The notes beneath the pieces were generated by a model. It searched no databases and was not told the origin of the DNA. It was given only the letters and a program-made list of their open reading frames with translations. A DNA stretch of 39,562 nt from Oscillochloris sp. ZM17-4 (GTDB taxonomy: Bacteria > Chloroflexota > Chloroflexia > Chloroflexales > Chloroflexaceae): contig NZ_JAIEWN010000012.1 of NCBI RefSeq assembly GCF_019599295.1, forward strand, positions 4,422 to 43,983, in the 5' to 3' direction. Positions 1 through 8,600 of this stretch are shown here, piece by piece (position 1 is the stretch's first letter; each line of letters begins with the position of its first letter). The translations under genes and the position numbers were made by a program.

Positions 1-2184
1 CACCCCGGCGTCGAGCGGATCGTGCGCCAGGCCCGGGGCGTCGGCCGCGGCCCCGCCGTGGACCGGGCGATCAACGCGGTGCGCCTCGGCATCGAGCGCG
101 GCTTCGACGAGGGGCTGGCCCACGAGGCCCGGCTCTTCGCCGAGGCGGTGGTGGACCCTGAGGGCGGCAAGGCCGGCATCAGCGCCTTTATGGAGAAGCG
201 CAGCGCGCCCCTGCCCACCCGCCGCCCGCCGGTGGGCGTCGAGCAGGAGCAGATCCTGATCGCCCAGGGCGACCTGCTGCCCGTCGGCGCGGCATTCTTC
301 CCCGGTGCCACGCCCATCCCCGGCTGGCAGTACGCCCAGGCCGTCGTGCGCGACCCGGCGAGCGGCGCGGGCTCCCACGGCGACCCGGCCGTCGCCGAGC
401 ACCAGATCATCATCCCCGTCGAGCGGCCCGGCCCGAGCCAGGCCCTGCTCTACGTGCTGGCCAGCGAGGTCAACTTCAACGATATCTGGGCGATCACCGG
501 CATCCCGGTGAGCCTGTTCGACGAGCACGACCGCGACTGGCACGTGACCGGGTCGGGCGGGGTGGCTCTGGTGGCCGCCCTGGGCGAGGAGGCCCGCCGC
601 GAGGGTCGGCTGAAGGTGGGCGACCTGGTGGCGATCTACGCCGGCCAGAGCGACCTGCTCTCGCCGCTGGCCGGGCTCGACCCGATGGCCGCCGACTTCG
701 CGATCCAGGGCTACAACACGCCCGACGGCTCGCACCAGCAGTTTATGCTGGCCCAGGCCCCGCAGTGCCTGGCGCTGCCGCCCGACATGAGCCTGGAGGC
801 GGCCGGCAGCTTCATGCTCAACCTGGGCACCATCTACCGCGCCCTCTTCACCACGCTGGGCGTGCGGGCCGGGCGCAGCATCTTCATCGAGGGGGCGGCC
901 ACCGGCACCGGCCTCGACGCGGCCCGCACCGCCGCGCGCAACGGCCTGGGCGTGGTCGGCCTGGTCAGCTCGGAGGGGCGCGCGGCCACCCTGCGCGCGG
1001 CCGGGGCGCGCGGGGCGATCAACCGCAAGAGCCCGGCGCTGGCCGAGTGCTTCACCCGCGTGCCGTCTGACCCGGAGCTGTGGGGCACCTGGGAGCAGGC
1101 CGGCGATGCGCTGCTGGAGCGCTTCAGGGGGCAGAACGACGGCCGCCTGGCCGACTACGCCATCTCCCACGCCGGCGAGACGGCCTTCCCGCGCAGCTTC
1201 CAGCTCCTCGGCGCGCCGCGCGGCGGCCACACTCCCACCCTCGCCTTCTACGGGGCGAGCAGCGGGTACCACTTCACCTTCCTCGGCAAGCCGGGCGCCG
1301 CCAGCCCCGCCGAGATGCTGCGCCGCGCCGGGCTCCACGCCGGCCAGGCGGTGGTGATCTACTACGGAATTGCAGATTGCAGATTGCAGATTGCAGATCC
1401 CGGCAATCTGCAATCTGCAATCTACAATCTGCAATCGGCCCTGATCGACCCCCCCGGCCTGGAGGCGGTCGAGGCGGCCAGGGCGATCGGGGCGCGGGTG
1501 GTGGTGGTGGCCGCCAGCGAGGCCCAGCGCGAGTTCGTGCAGAGCCTGGGCTTCGGCGCCGCGCTGCGCGGCGTGGTCAGCCTGGAGGAGATCAGGCGGC
1601 GGATGGGCGACGCCTTCGACTGGCCGGAGACCATGCCCGACCTGCCGGACTCGCGGGCCGACCCGGCGGGGCTGAAGGAGGCGGTGCGCCGATTCAACGA
1701 GCTGACCTTCAAGCCGCTGGGGGCGGCGGTGGGACAGCACCTGCGCAGCGCCGACAACCCGCGCGGCTACCCCGACATCGTCGTCGAGCGGGCCGGCCAC
1801 GACGCGCTGGCGGTCAGCGCGATGCTGGTGAAGCCCTTCACCGGGCGGGTCGTCTACTTCGAGGAGCTGGCCGGGCGGCGCTTCTCCTTCTTCGCCCCGC
1901 AGATCTGGATGCGCCAGCGCCGCATCCTGATGCCCACGGCGAACATCTTCGGGACGCACCTCTCCAACGCCTACGAGATCGTGCGCCTGACCGACGAGAT
2001 CAGCGCGGGGATGCTGGGCATCACCGAGCCGACCATGGTGCCCTGGGGCGAGCTGCGCGACGCCCACCAGGCCATGTGGGAGAACCGCCACGCCGCCGCC
2101 ACCTATGTGGTCAACCACGCCCTGCCCGCCCCCGGCATCAGGGGCAGAGATGAGCTCTACGAGGCGTGGGCGAGCCTCGGCTGA
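1..2184 (+). CDS. pcs: Propionyl-CoA synthase, C-terminal part (hydratase end plus acrylyl-CoA reductase domain); 5' end outside window
   Basis: The frame is open from base 1 (HPGVERIV...) to a TGA at 2182-2184, about 727 codons, so the N-terminus lies outside the window. The first ~75 residues look like the end of an enoyl-CoA hydratase domain (GISAFMEKR). The rest is a medium-chain reductase of the crotonyl-CoA carboxylase/reductase type: SEVNFNDIWAITG, LEAAGSF and the nucleotide-binding GAATGTG near residue 300, and a C-terminal zinc-free MDR fold. Hydratase followed by CCR-like reductase is the order of the last two domains of propionyl-CoA synthase, which turns 3-hydroxypropionate into propionyl-CoA in the 3-hydroxypropionate bicycle. 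The ligase domain, which would prove the call, is not visible. Residues ~457-479 are a low-complexity insert made by an in-frame heptamer repeat (see that feature). Alternative: a two-domain acrylyl-CoA reductase/dehydratase without a ligase. Confidence 0.75.
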   Translation, partial: HPGVERIVRQARGVGRGPAVDRAINAVRLGIERGFDEGLAHEARLFAEAVVDPEGGKAGISAFMEKRSAPLPTRRPPVGVEQEQILIAQGDLLPVGAAFFPGATPIPGWQYAQAVVRDPASGAGSHGDPAVAEHQIIIPVERPGPSQALLYVLASEVNFNDIWAITGIPVSLFDEHDRDWHVTGSGGVALVAALGEEARREGRLKVGDLVAIYAGQSDLLSPLAGLDPMAADFAIQGYNTPDGSHQQFMLAQAPQCLALPPDMSLEAAGSFMLNLGTIYRALFTTLGVRAGRSIFIEGAATGTGLDAARTAARNGLGVVGLVSSEGRAATLRAAGARGAINRKSPALAECFTRVPSDPELWGTWEQAGDALLERFRGQNDGRLADYAISHAGETAFPRSFQLLGAPRGGHTPTLAFYGASSGYHFTFLGKPGAASPAEMLRRAGLHAGQAVVIYYGIADCRLQIADPGNLQSAIYNLQSALIDPPGLEAVEAARAIGARVVVVAASEAQREFVQSLGFGAALRGVVSLEEIRRRMGDAFDWPETMPDLPDSRADPAGLKEAVRRFNELTFKPLGAAVGQHLRSADNPRGYPDIVVERAGHDALAVSAMLVKPFTGRVVYFEELAGRRFSFFAPQIWMRQRRILMPTANIFGTHLSNAYEIVRLTDEISAGMLGITEPTMVPWGELRDAHQAMWENRHAAATYVVNHALPAPGIRGRDELYEAWASLG
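1369..1435. repeat. Inverted heptanucleotide repeat inserted in frame in the pcs gene
   Basis: Four copies of ATTGCAG (1369-1398) face an inverted set (1406-1435). The two 30-base arms pair with a single mismatch around a 7-base loop. The insert is translated without a stop as IADCRLQIAD...NLQSAIYNLQSA, unlike the GC-rich codons on both sides. It is AT-richer than the gene and sits between the nucleotide-binding part and the C-terminal part of the reductase domain. Confidence 0.9.
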
Positions 2185-2211
2185 GGCCGAAGGCGCGGCC
2201 GCCCGGTATGG

Positions 2212-2217
2212 TATACT
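2212..2217 (+). promoter_or_regulatory. Probable -10 box (TATACT) for the glycosyltransferase gene
   Basis: The stretch TATGGTATACT, 28 bases after the pcs stop, is the same 11-mer seen before the LysE-type gene at 8909-8919. No convincing -35 box is visible. A transcript starting here would carry the 2261-2307 hairpin in its leader. Confidence 0.45.
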
Positions 2218-2260
2218 CGCCAGCGGTATTTTGGGGCCACAGGTTCTCGGAAATTGCTGT

Positions 2261-2307
2261 TGTTGTGGCGCAATCTGCCAGCTTCGCTGGCAGATTGCGC
2301 CACAACA
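2261..2307. terminator. 22-bp perfect hairpin with 3-base loop between pcs and the glycosyltransferase
   Basis: Arms 2261-2282 and 2286-2307 are perfectly complementary around TTC. A short T-run follows at 2313-2317, so it may end pcs transcription. It also lies only 14 bases before the next start codon, so it could instead act on that gene's leader. Confidence 0.6.
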
Positions 2308-2321
2308 TGTAGAGGGTTTTT

Positions 2322-4547
2322 GTGCGTATGCGCAGCGTATTTCGCGCCGAGCGATCAGCGCTCGGCGCGCTTGTGATCGTCATCGCCGCCGTGGCCCTGC
2401 GGGCGTGGCTGTGGTGGTGGGGCGCGCGCAGCGGGGCCGTGCCGCCGGGCGACCCGGAGGAGTACTACCGGGCGGCGCTGCATATCCTCCAGGGCGGCTA
2501 CGACGACGCAGGCAAGTGGCTGCGGCCGCCGGGATACCCGGCGCTGCTGGCGCTGATCCTGCCCCTCGCGGGGATGGAGCTGGCGCGGGCCACGCTGATC
2601 CAGGCGGCCCTGATGGGGCTGGGGGCGCTCGCCTTCTACGCCTTCGGGCGGCAGATCTTCGGGCGGCACGACGTGGGCGTGATCGCCGGGCTGATCGCCG
2701 CGCTGTTCATCCCCCTGGCCGCCTTCGGCAGCGCGATCTACGGCGAGGCGCTCTTCGTCACGCTGATGGTGCTCGCGCTCACCGCGCTCGACCGGGCCGC
2801 CCAGCGCGGCGGCTGGCCTATGGCCCTCGCCGCCGGGGCGCTCCTCGCCGCCGCCACGCTGACCCGCGCGGTCGGCCTATTTTTCATCCCGCTGGCCGCC
2901 CTGCTGCTGCTGCTCCGCCCGGCCCACACGCAACCCCCAGCCCCCAGCCCCCGCATCCCGCTCGCCATGGGCCGCTGGCCGCTGGCCCTGGCGCTCCTCC
3001 TCGGCGCCGCGATCCTGATCGCGCCGTGGGCCGCCCGCAACTACGCCGTCCACCAGCGGCTCATCCTGGTGGACACCAACGGCGGGATCAGCGTCTGGTG
3101 GGGGCAGGTGCGCAGCCCCGAGGAGAAGGCCGCCCGCGACGCAGAGCTGTTCGCCGTGCCGAACCTGGCCGACCGCCAGGCGCTCGCCTCCCGCTGGACG
3201 ATCGAGCGCGTCCGCGAGGACCCGCTGGAGTTCATCGGGCGCATGCGCTTCAAGGTGGCATCTCTGCTGATGCTCCAGACCCGCAACTACGCTGCGGGCG
3301 ACGTGATCTCGATCGGGTCGGACGGGAGCCCGGTGGTGCAGAACGCCGGCGAGCTGTCGCTGGGGCTGTCGCTGCTGGCGGACGCCCAGTACATCCTGAT
3401 CATGCTGCTGGGGATCGCGGGGCTCTGCTTCGCGCCGAGCTACCGCCGGGCGCTCCCGGCGCTGCTGTGGGCCGGGCTGACGGTGGCGCTGGTGGCGATC
3501 AGCATCGGCCACCCGCGCCTGCGGCTGCCGCTGGTGTCCGCGCTCATCCCCTTCGCCGCCTACGCCCTGGCCCGCGCCCCCGAGGCGCTGCGTGCCAGCG
3601 CCCGGCTCCTGCGCGACCGGCGGGCCATCGCGGCACTTGTCGGCGCCGCCCTCTTCCTGGCCCTGATCGTCAGCACGCGCTATGTCACCTGGCTGCGGGG
3701 CGAGCGCTACGCCCTGGCGGCGCAGTGGCAGATCGCGCAGGGGGATATGTCCGGCGCGCAGCGGCTGCTCGGACAGGCGCGGGACGTGGATCCGACGAAC
3801 GCGCTGCGGGCGATCGCCCTGGCCGACCTGGAGCTGCGCGAGGGGCGCTACGCCGAGGCCGACGGGCGCTACGCACAGGCGCTGGAGATCGAGGGGCGCA
3901 GCCAGTACGCCCGGGCGAGGCGGATCGGGATCGCCGCGCTGCTCGACCGGCCGGAGGTAGCGCAGGATGAGCTCGCGGCGATCAACGCCTACTGGCGCGC
4001 GGGGGATGATCTGTACCGCTGGGCATGGGGTCGGCTGGGGACGCCGCCGCCCGCCCGCGTCGTCCCAGGCGACCCCATGAGCCTCGGGCACTACGCCGGG
4101 TTTGCGCCGGCCACGCCTGATCTGCCGCAGGGGCTGTGGACGCTGGGCGCGGGCGAGCTGCGGCTGCGCGGCGGCTGCGGCGACCTGGCGCTCCACCTGC
4201 GCGGCACAGCCGGGCAGACCGCCACGGTCTCGGCGGAGGGCTGGCTGACGCCGCAGGCCGTGGCGCTCACCGGCGAGGATCAGGAGATCCGCTGGCCGAT
4301 GTCGGGCGTCCCCGGCTGCGCCGCTGGGGGGGCGATCATCGTACGGGTGCGGAGCCCGACGCGGCTCCTGGAGACAGGAAGCCGCGCCGGGGCGCCGTCG
4401 CCGGGTCCAGCGCGAAGGACCGCGGCGGGGGCAGCGGGTCGAGCGCACGCAGCGCCGTCGCCGTGGCCCGCAGATCCTCAAGCTCGGCCCGCAGGCGCGG
4501 CTCGGCGTCGAGGCGGCGCTCAAGGTCGGCCCGCTCGGCCGCGGTGA
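2322..4547 (+). CDS. PMT/ArnT-like membrane glycosyltransferase with TPR-like tail; C-terminus probably broken
   Basis: The start is GTG 2322, six bases after an AGAGGG ribosome site; ATG 2328 is possible. The protein is an integral membrane protein with about ten hydrophobic segments over residues 10-460. The first outer loop has PGDPEEYY and LRPPGYP, the pattern of dolichyl-phosphate-mannose/ArnT-type (GT39/GT83) glycosyltransferases that use lipid-linked sugars. Residues ~470-560 look like TPR helices (two repeats with A-x-G-D/R-Y/M-x-x-A). A beta-rich stretch follows to about 4350 (GGAIIVRVRSP). The last ~65 residues are Arg/Ala/Pro-rich and are read from the strand opposite the anti-sigma gene, so they are probably not native. 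The true C-terminus seems to be lost at a junction near 4350-4385. The acceptor and sugar are unknown. Confidence 0.7.
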   Translation: MRMRSVFRAERSALGALVIVIAAVALRAWLWWWGARSGAVPPGDPEEYYRAALHILQGGYDDAGKWLRPPGYPALLALILPLAGMELARATLIQAALMGLGALAFYAFGRQIFGRHDVGVIAGLIAALFIPLAAFGSAIYGEALFVTLMVLALTALDRAAQRGGWPMALAAGALLAAATLTRAVGLFFIPLAALLLLLRPAHTQPPAPSPRIPLAMGRWPLALALLLGAAILIAPWAARNYAVHQRLILVDTNGGISVWWGQVRSPEEKAARDAELFAVPNLADRQALASRWTIERVREDPLEFIGRMRFKVASLLMLQTRNYAAGDVISIGSDGSPVVQNAGELSLGLSLLADAQYILIMLLGIAGLCFAPSYRRALPALLWAGLTVALVAISIGHPRLRLPLVSALIPFAAYALARAPEALRASARLLRDRRAIAALVGAALFLALIVSTRYVTWLRGERYALAAQWQIAQGDMSGAQRLLGQARDVDPTNALRAIALADLELREGRYAEADGRYAQALEIEGRSQYARARRIGIAALLDRPEVAQDELAAINAYWRAGDDLYRWAWGRLGTPPPARVVPGDPMSLGHYAGFAPATPDLPQGLWTLGAGELRLRGGCGDLALHLRGTAGQTATVSAEGWLTPQAVALTGEDQEIRWPMSGVPGCAAGGAIIVRVRSPTRLLETGSRAGAPSPGPARRTAAGAAGRAHAAPSPWPADPQARPAGAARRRGGAQGRPARPR

Positions 4548-4629
4548 GGTGATCGTCTATGTATGCGGACAGCAGCTCAAGGTCGCTATCCGGCAGACTA
4601 TTCAGCTGTGGTTGAGGAGTGTTCATCAT
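4336..4629 (-). pseudogene. Anti-sigma factor, N-terminal part only
   Basis: It starts at ATG 4629, 68 bases after the sigma factor stop, on the same strand. Residues ~17-75 (LLSAYIDDHLTAAERADLE, then PPPRSFALDP) match the cytosolic N-terminal helices of membrane-anchored anti-sigma factors of the zinc-free type; there is no HxxxCxxC. The family normally has 150-350 residues with a membrane helix after this region. Here the frame stops at 97 residues with no membrane segment, and the last ~20 residues overlap the tail of the facing glycosyltransferase gene. Sigma binding could survive, but membrane-signal control should be lost. The break could be a real deletion or an assembly join. Confidence 0.65.
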
Positions 4630-4697
4630 CTATAGGGGGTGGTCGCTGCGCCGAAGGGGCCCGGTCGTCCACGATGACTGGTTAAAAACGCGAAACG

Positions 4698-5297
4698 CTA
4701 TCCGTCATCATGACGAAATTTTGACGGTAGCAGTTCCCCCGCCCGCAGGATGTCGCGCAGCCTAGCCCGGCCCCGGCTCAGGCGCGACTTGACCGTGCCG
4801 AGGTTCGCGCCCGTCACCGTGGCGATCTCCTCATAGGCCATGCCCTGGATGTCGCTCAGGATGATCACCACGCGCTGGTCCTCGGGCAGGTCGGCCAGGC
4901 CGCGCTGGATGGCGGCGGCCAGCTCGTGGCGCAGGGCGACATCGTCGGGGCGCTCGCCCTGATCGGGGAGGTCGAAGCCGACTCCATCGTCGTCGGCCAC
5001 CCCGAGCGCCTGGAGCGAGGTGGATGGACGGCGCTTGCGGGCGCGCAGGACATCGTAGCAGGCGTTGGTGGCGATGCGGAGCAGCCACGAGCGAAACATG
5101 CCGCCGCGAAAGCGGCCCAGGCTGCGGTACGCGGAGATGAAGGTGTCCTGCGCGACATCCGCGGCCGCGTCGGGGTCGCCCAGCATCCGGTAGCACAGGT
5201 TGTAGACGCGCGACTCGTAGAGGCGCACTAGCTGGTTGAACGACTCGACATCGCCGCGCTGTGCTGCCTCGATCAGGCGCTGCTCTTCGTTGGACAT
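4698..5297 (-). CDS. ECF (group 4) RNA polymerase sigma factor
   Basis: The 199-residue protein has region 2 at ~10-85 (YNLCYRMLGD, AQDTFISAYRSL, FRSWLLRIATNACYD) and region 4 at ~135-185 (LPEDQRVVIILSDIQG, YEEIA, GTVKSRLSRGRARL). This is the two-domain layout of extracytoplasmic-function sigma factors, and the length is normal. An anti-sigma gene follows in the same operon, as usual, but it is truncated. This suggests the sigma factor may now be unrestrained or differently controlled. The start at ATG 5297 is chosen because it gives the conserved N-terminus and lies ~40 bases after a TATAAT box. The regulon cannot be inferred. Confidence 0.93.
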   Translation of the reverse strand: MSNEEQRLIEAAQRGDVESFNQLVRLYESRVYNLCYRMLGDPDAAADVAQDTFISAYRSLGRFRGGMFRSWLLRIATNACYDVLRARKRRPSTSLQALGVADDDGVGFDLPDQGERPDDVALRHELAAAIQRGLADLPEDQRVVIILSDIQGMAYEEIATVTGANLGTVKSRLSRGRARLRDILRAGELLPSKFRHDDG

Positions 5298-5336
5298 AGG
5301 TGTTGGCGCTGCCCTCTTCTATGCGGCACAGCGCCT

Positions 5337-5342
5337 ATTATA
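5337..5342 (-). promoter_or_regulatory. Probable -10 box (TATAAT) for the sigma factor operon
   Basis: On the minus strand GGTATAAT lies 40 bases before the sigma ATG. No clear -35 box was found, so recognition by an ECF-type sigma (autoregulation) cannot be judged from this. Confidence 0.45.
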
Positions 5343-5425
5343 CCATCGCCGCCAGGCGGGGGCTTGGGGGTGGCTTCGCCACCTCCAACGGTGCGCTGGG
5401 GTAACCTATGAGCGTAGGTGCCTCA

Positions 5426-5550
5426 GCTGGCGACTGACGTCGCAGCGCGGGGGCCTCCGGCCACCCGCCCGCCTCCGCGGGCGGTTCCGGCGTCGGCGCA
5501 GGCCGACGCCCGGCGCGCAGCGCCGCTCCGGCGCGACGTCAGTCGCCAGC
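5426..5550. other. 125-base highly folded intergenic element (cloverleaf-like)
   Basis: An 18-bp perfect outer stem (5426-5443 with 5533-5550) encloses three perfect small hairpins: 5465-5472/5477-5484 with loop CTCC, 5490-5497/5502-5509 with loop GCAG, and 5511-5516/5520-5525 with loop GCA. It occupies most of the ~340-bp gap between the sigma factor start and the Kelch gene end, where no gene is seen. It could be a mobile repeat (MITE/BIME-like), a protein-binding DNA structure or a structured RNA; the sequence alone cannot decide. Confidence 0.7.
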
Positions 5551-5590
5551 CAGTGGGGCTTGACCCAGCGCGTATTCGCGCTAACACGAT

Positions 5591-5637
5591 TTTTTGTTGG
5601 GATGTTGGCGGCGAAGCCGCCAACATCCCAACAAAAA
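5591..5637. terminator. 22-bp perfect hairpin, GAA loop, at the end of the Kelch gene
   Basis: Arms 5591-5612 and 5616-5637 pair perfectly. The element sits 3 bases after the Kelch gene stop. On both strands the T-run precedes the stem and an A-run follows it, so it is not a classical U-tract terminator, although its place suggests transcript 3'-end formation or protection. Confidence 0.6.
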
Positions 5638-5639
5638 GC

Positions 5640-8600
5640 TCAGCGTATGGCCATCGGGAGGTAGGTGCGTAGCCGGGCGTCGATCAGCCAGGTGTCCGCC
5701 CCGTAGATCACGCCGTCGAGGCCCGCCCGCCCCCCCGTGACCCACAGGCGGCCATCCGGCAGGAGCGCCGCGGTGGCGAACGCCTTCGGATGTGCGAGCG
5801 TGCCGACTGTGGTCCAGCGGTCTGCCGCCGGGTCGTACTGCTCGATCTCGCCGGCAAACGAGTCCCACGTCCACTGCGGCAGATCCTCACGCGCGCCGCC
5901 GACGGCCAGGGTCTGCCCATTCGGCAGCTGCGCCAGAACAAACTGGTAGCGTGGCTGCGCGAGCGGTGCCGCAGCCGCCCAGGTGTCTGTCGCCGGGTCG
6001 TACAGCTCGGCGCTGGCGAAGACCTTGTGGGCGGAGGCTCCTGGCAGATCCATACCTCCCACCACCAGCGCGCGCCCATCAGGGAGCCTGGCGATCGCGC
6101 TGTTCAAGCGCGGCGTCACCATCGGCCCGGTGGCCGCCCACGCGTTGGTCTGCGGGTCGTAGATCAGCGCGTCGCCGCCGCTCGGGACACCCATGAAGCT
6201 ATCGCCGCCGGCCACCAGCACCCGCCCATCGTCGAGCCGCAGCGCCGCATGCGAGGCGCGGTCGGATGGCAGTGGCGCGACATCCGCCCACGTGTTCGTA
6301 TATGGGTCGAAGATCTCCACCCGATCCGTACACACGCCGTTGCCGATGCATCCCCCCACGACGAGGACGCGCCCGTCCCGCAGCAGGGTCGCCGTGTGGC
6401 CGACGCCGTGCTTGTGCAGCGGCGGGATCACCGTCCAGCGGTCCGCAGCCGGGTCGTACACCTCCGCGTCGTCAAGCCACTGCTGGGGCAAGGTGTAGCC
6501 GCCGACCACCAGCACCCGCCCATCCTGAAGCAGCGTCGCCGAGTGATCATGCCGCGCCGTGTGCAGCGGGGCGACCGCAGCGAGCGTGTTGTAGAACGGA
6601 TCGAAGATTGTCACATCCGCCAGGAACACATCTCGTGCCTTCGTCCCTCCGACCAGCAGGACTCTGCCGTCGGCCAGGCTCGTGGCCGTGTGGTCTGCGC
6701 GCGCGATCGGCAGCGTCATCCCCGGCACGACTATCGCCCCTGGCGCAGCTGGCGCAGCTGGCGTCAGCAGGGCGTAGCCCCGGCGCAGCAGCGGGCTCGT
6801 CGCCGTCGCCTGCCACAGCACCGGGGTCTTCCCGGCGCGCTCGGACAGGTATCGCCCCCAGCCCAGGGTCTGGAGCGCGATGTTCCACGTGCCTTTGAGA
6901 TGGTTCCACACCGCAGTGTCAGCCTGACAGTCCGCGCCCGCCGGGAACATCAGGCTCTCGACATTAGTCAGGGGCGAGAAGAGCCCGCCGGCGATCAGCC
7001 AGTCCCACATCCGCGTCGCCGCCTGCGGGCGCAGCGACGCGATCAGCCCGGCGTAGTGGGGCATGGCCACGGGCGCCCCCAGCAGATCCGCCCCGTCGTT
7101 CACGGGTGAAAACGCCCCGCCGACGCCGAATGCCTGGTAGATGCTGCCCGGCGGCACCGCTGATCGGGATGGCGCTTCGCCGGCAGACAGCCCGAACAGG
7201 CCCAGCTGGGCCGGGCACCCCGCCGGGTGATAGGTCGGCTCGTAGAACACCTGCCGGTCGGCCGCCGCTGAGCGGTAGGCATCCCAGTCATTCCCCCAGT
7301 AATCGCGGCCGGATGGCGGCGCGACAAAGAGCCAGGCCAGCTCGTCGATAAAGCCGGCCCCGTTGGCGGTGGGCGGCGCGGGGTGGGCGATCCGCGCGAC
7401 GCCGCCGGTCGAGCCCGCGTAGGCCAGCCCCATCAGCCAGCTCTCCCCGCCGAAGACATCCCAGGCCCAGGCCAGACGCTCGCCCGTGTAGGAGTAGCCC
7501 TGCGCGATCATCCCATCCGGCGTAGCCAGATCGGCCCAGTCGATCGCCCGCAGCATGTCCTCCGTGCTGGAGGTGTCCAGCCCCAGGCCGCCCTGCGCGG
7601 AGAGCAGGCCAACCGCCGCGATCACGGTGTCTACCGACGACCACTCGGTGCCTGGCGTAATGCTGATCGCGCCGTCCGGCGTCACATTGACGAAGTGCGG
7701 CCAGAGGCCGTGGAAGCGCGGCGTATCAGCCAGCAGCGCACGGCTGATCTTGTCCACAATCTGGGCGGCGTCGGCGTGCGCGATCACCCCCAGCTGCTCG
7801 GCGACCGCCGTCGCCGCCGCCAGGCTGCCGGTAGACTGGATCGCATCGAACGCGCCGCTCGCATCGCTGGCCCGGTCGCGCACCAGCCCCGTCGTCGGGC
7901 TCCAGCTGCTCAGCAGCATGCCGTAGCTCCAGACAAACGCGGCCGTGGCGGTGTCGGTGATCGGCGTGGCGGCGGCGAGCGACACCCGCTCCAGCACGAC
8001 GCTGTCGCCGGGCGCGGCCTGGTCGAGCACCCAGACCAGCTGGCCGACCGATCCTAATGCGGGCAGATCAAAGGTGACCACCTGCGGCCCGCCCTGCAGG
8101 GTGATCTCGCTCTGCCAGCGCAGCACCGCCCCATCCTTCAGCTCGACCCTCAACTGCCGGCCCGCCGTCCCGCGTGCGATCTGGAGGCTGATCCCCGTAA
8201 CTCGGCTCTGATAGGCTGGCGTGATCGGCGCGGGCAGCAGCGCCGAGAAGTTCACGGCCAACCCCTCGCGCACCGGGTGATCCAGGCTCATCCACACGCC
8301 GGCCCAGGTGCTGCCCGGTGCCACTGCCGTCGTCACCTGCCCGGCGCCCCAGGTCACGACGCTGCTGCTGATCACCCCGCGATCTCCCCCCAGGCGGTTG
8401 AGGAGGTAGGCCGGCTCGCCCTGGGCGGGCTGCGGCCTGAAGTCATCAACCAGGATCTGGATCGACCGCTCGGGCGGGGCGGGCGGGGCGGCGGTCGGCG
8501 CGGGCGCGGCCGTTGGCAGAAGCGGGGCCGCCGGCTGCGCAGGGGAAACCATAGCGGCCAGCAACACGACAAGCAGCGACCCCATCAGCGAGCTCCAAAG

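Noticed and set aside
2877-4523. 548-codon minus-strand frame opposite the glycosyltransferase
   Set aside because: Arg/Pro/Gln-rich without any domain; the plus strand has membrane segments and family motifs.
5236-5664. 142-codon plus-strand frame across the sigma-Kelch gap
   Set aside because: It runs through the folded element and the 5591-5637 hairpin, has no motif and no ribosome site.
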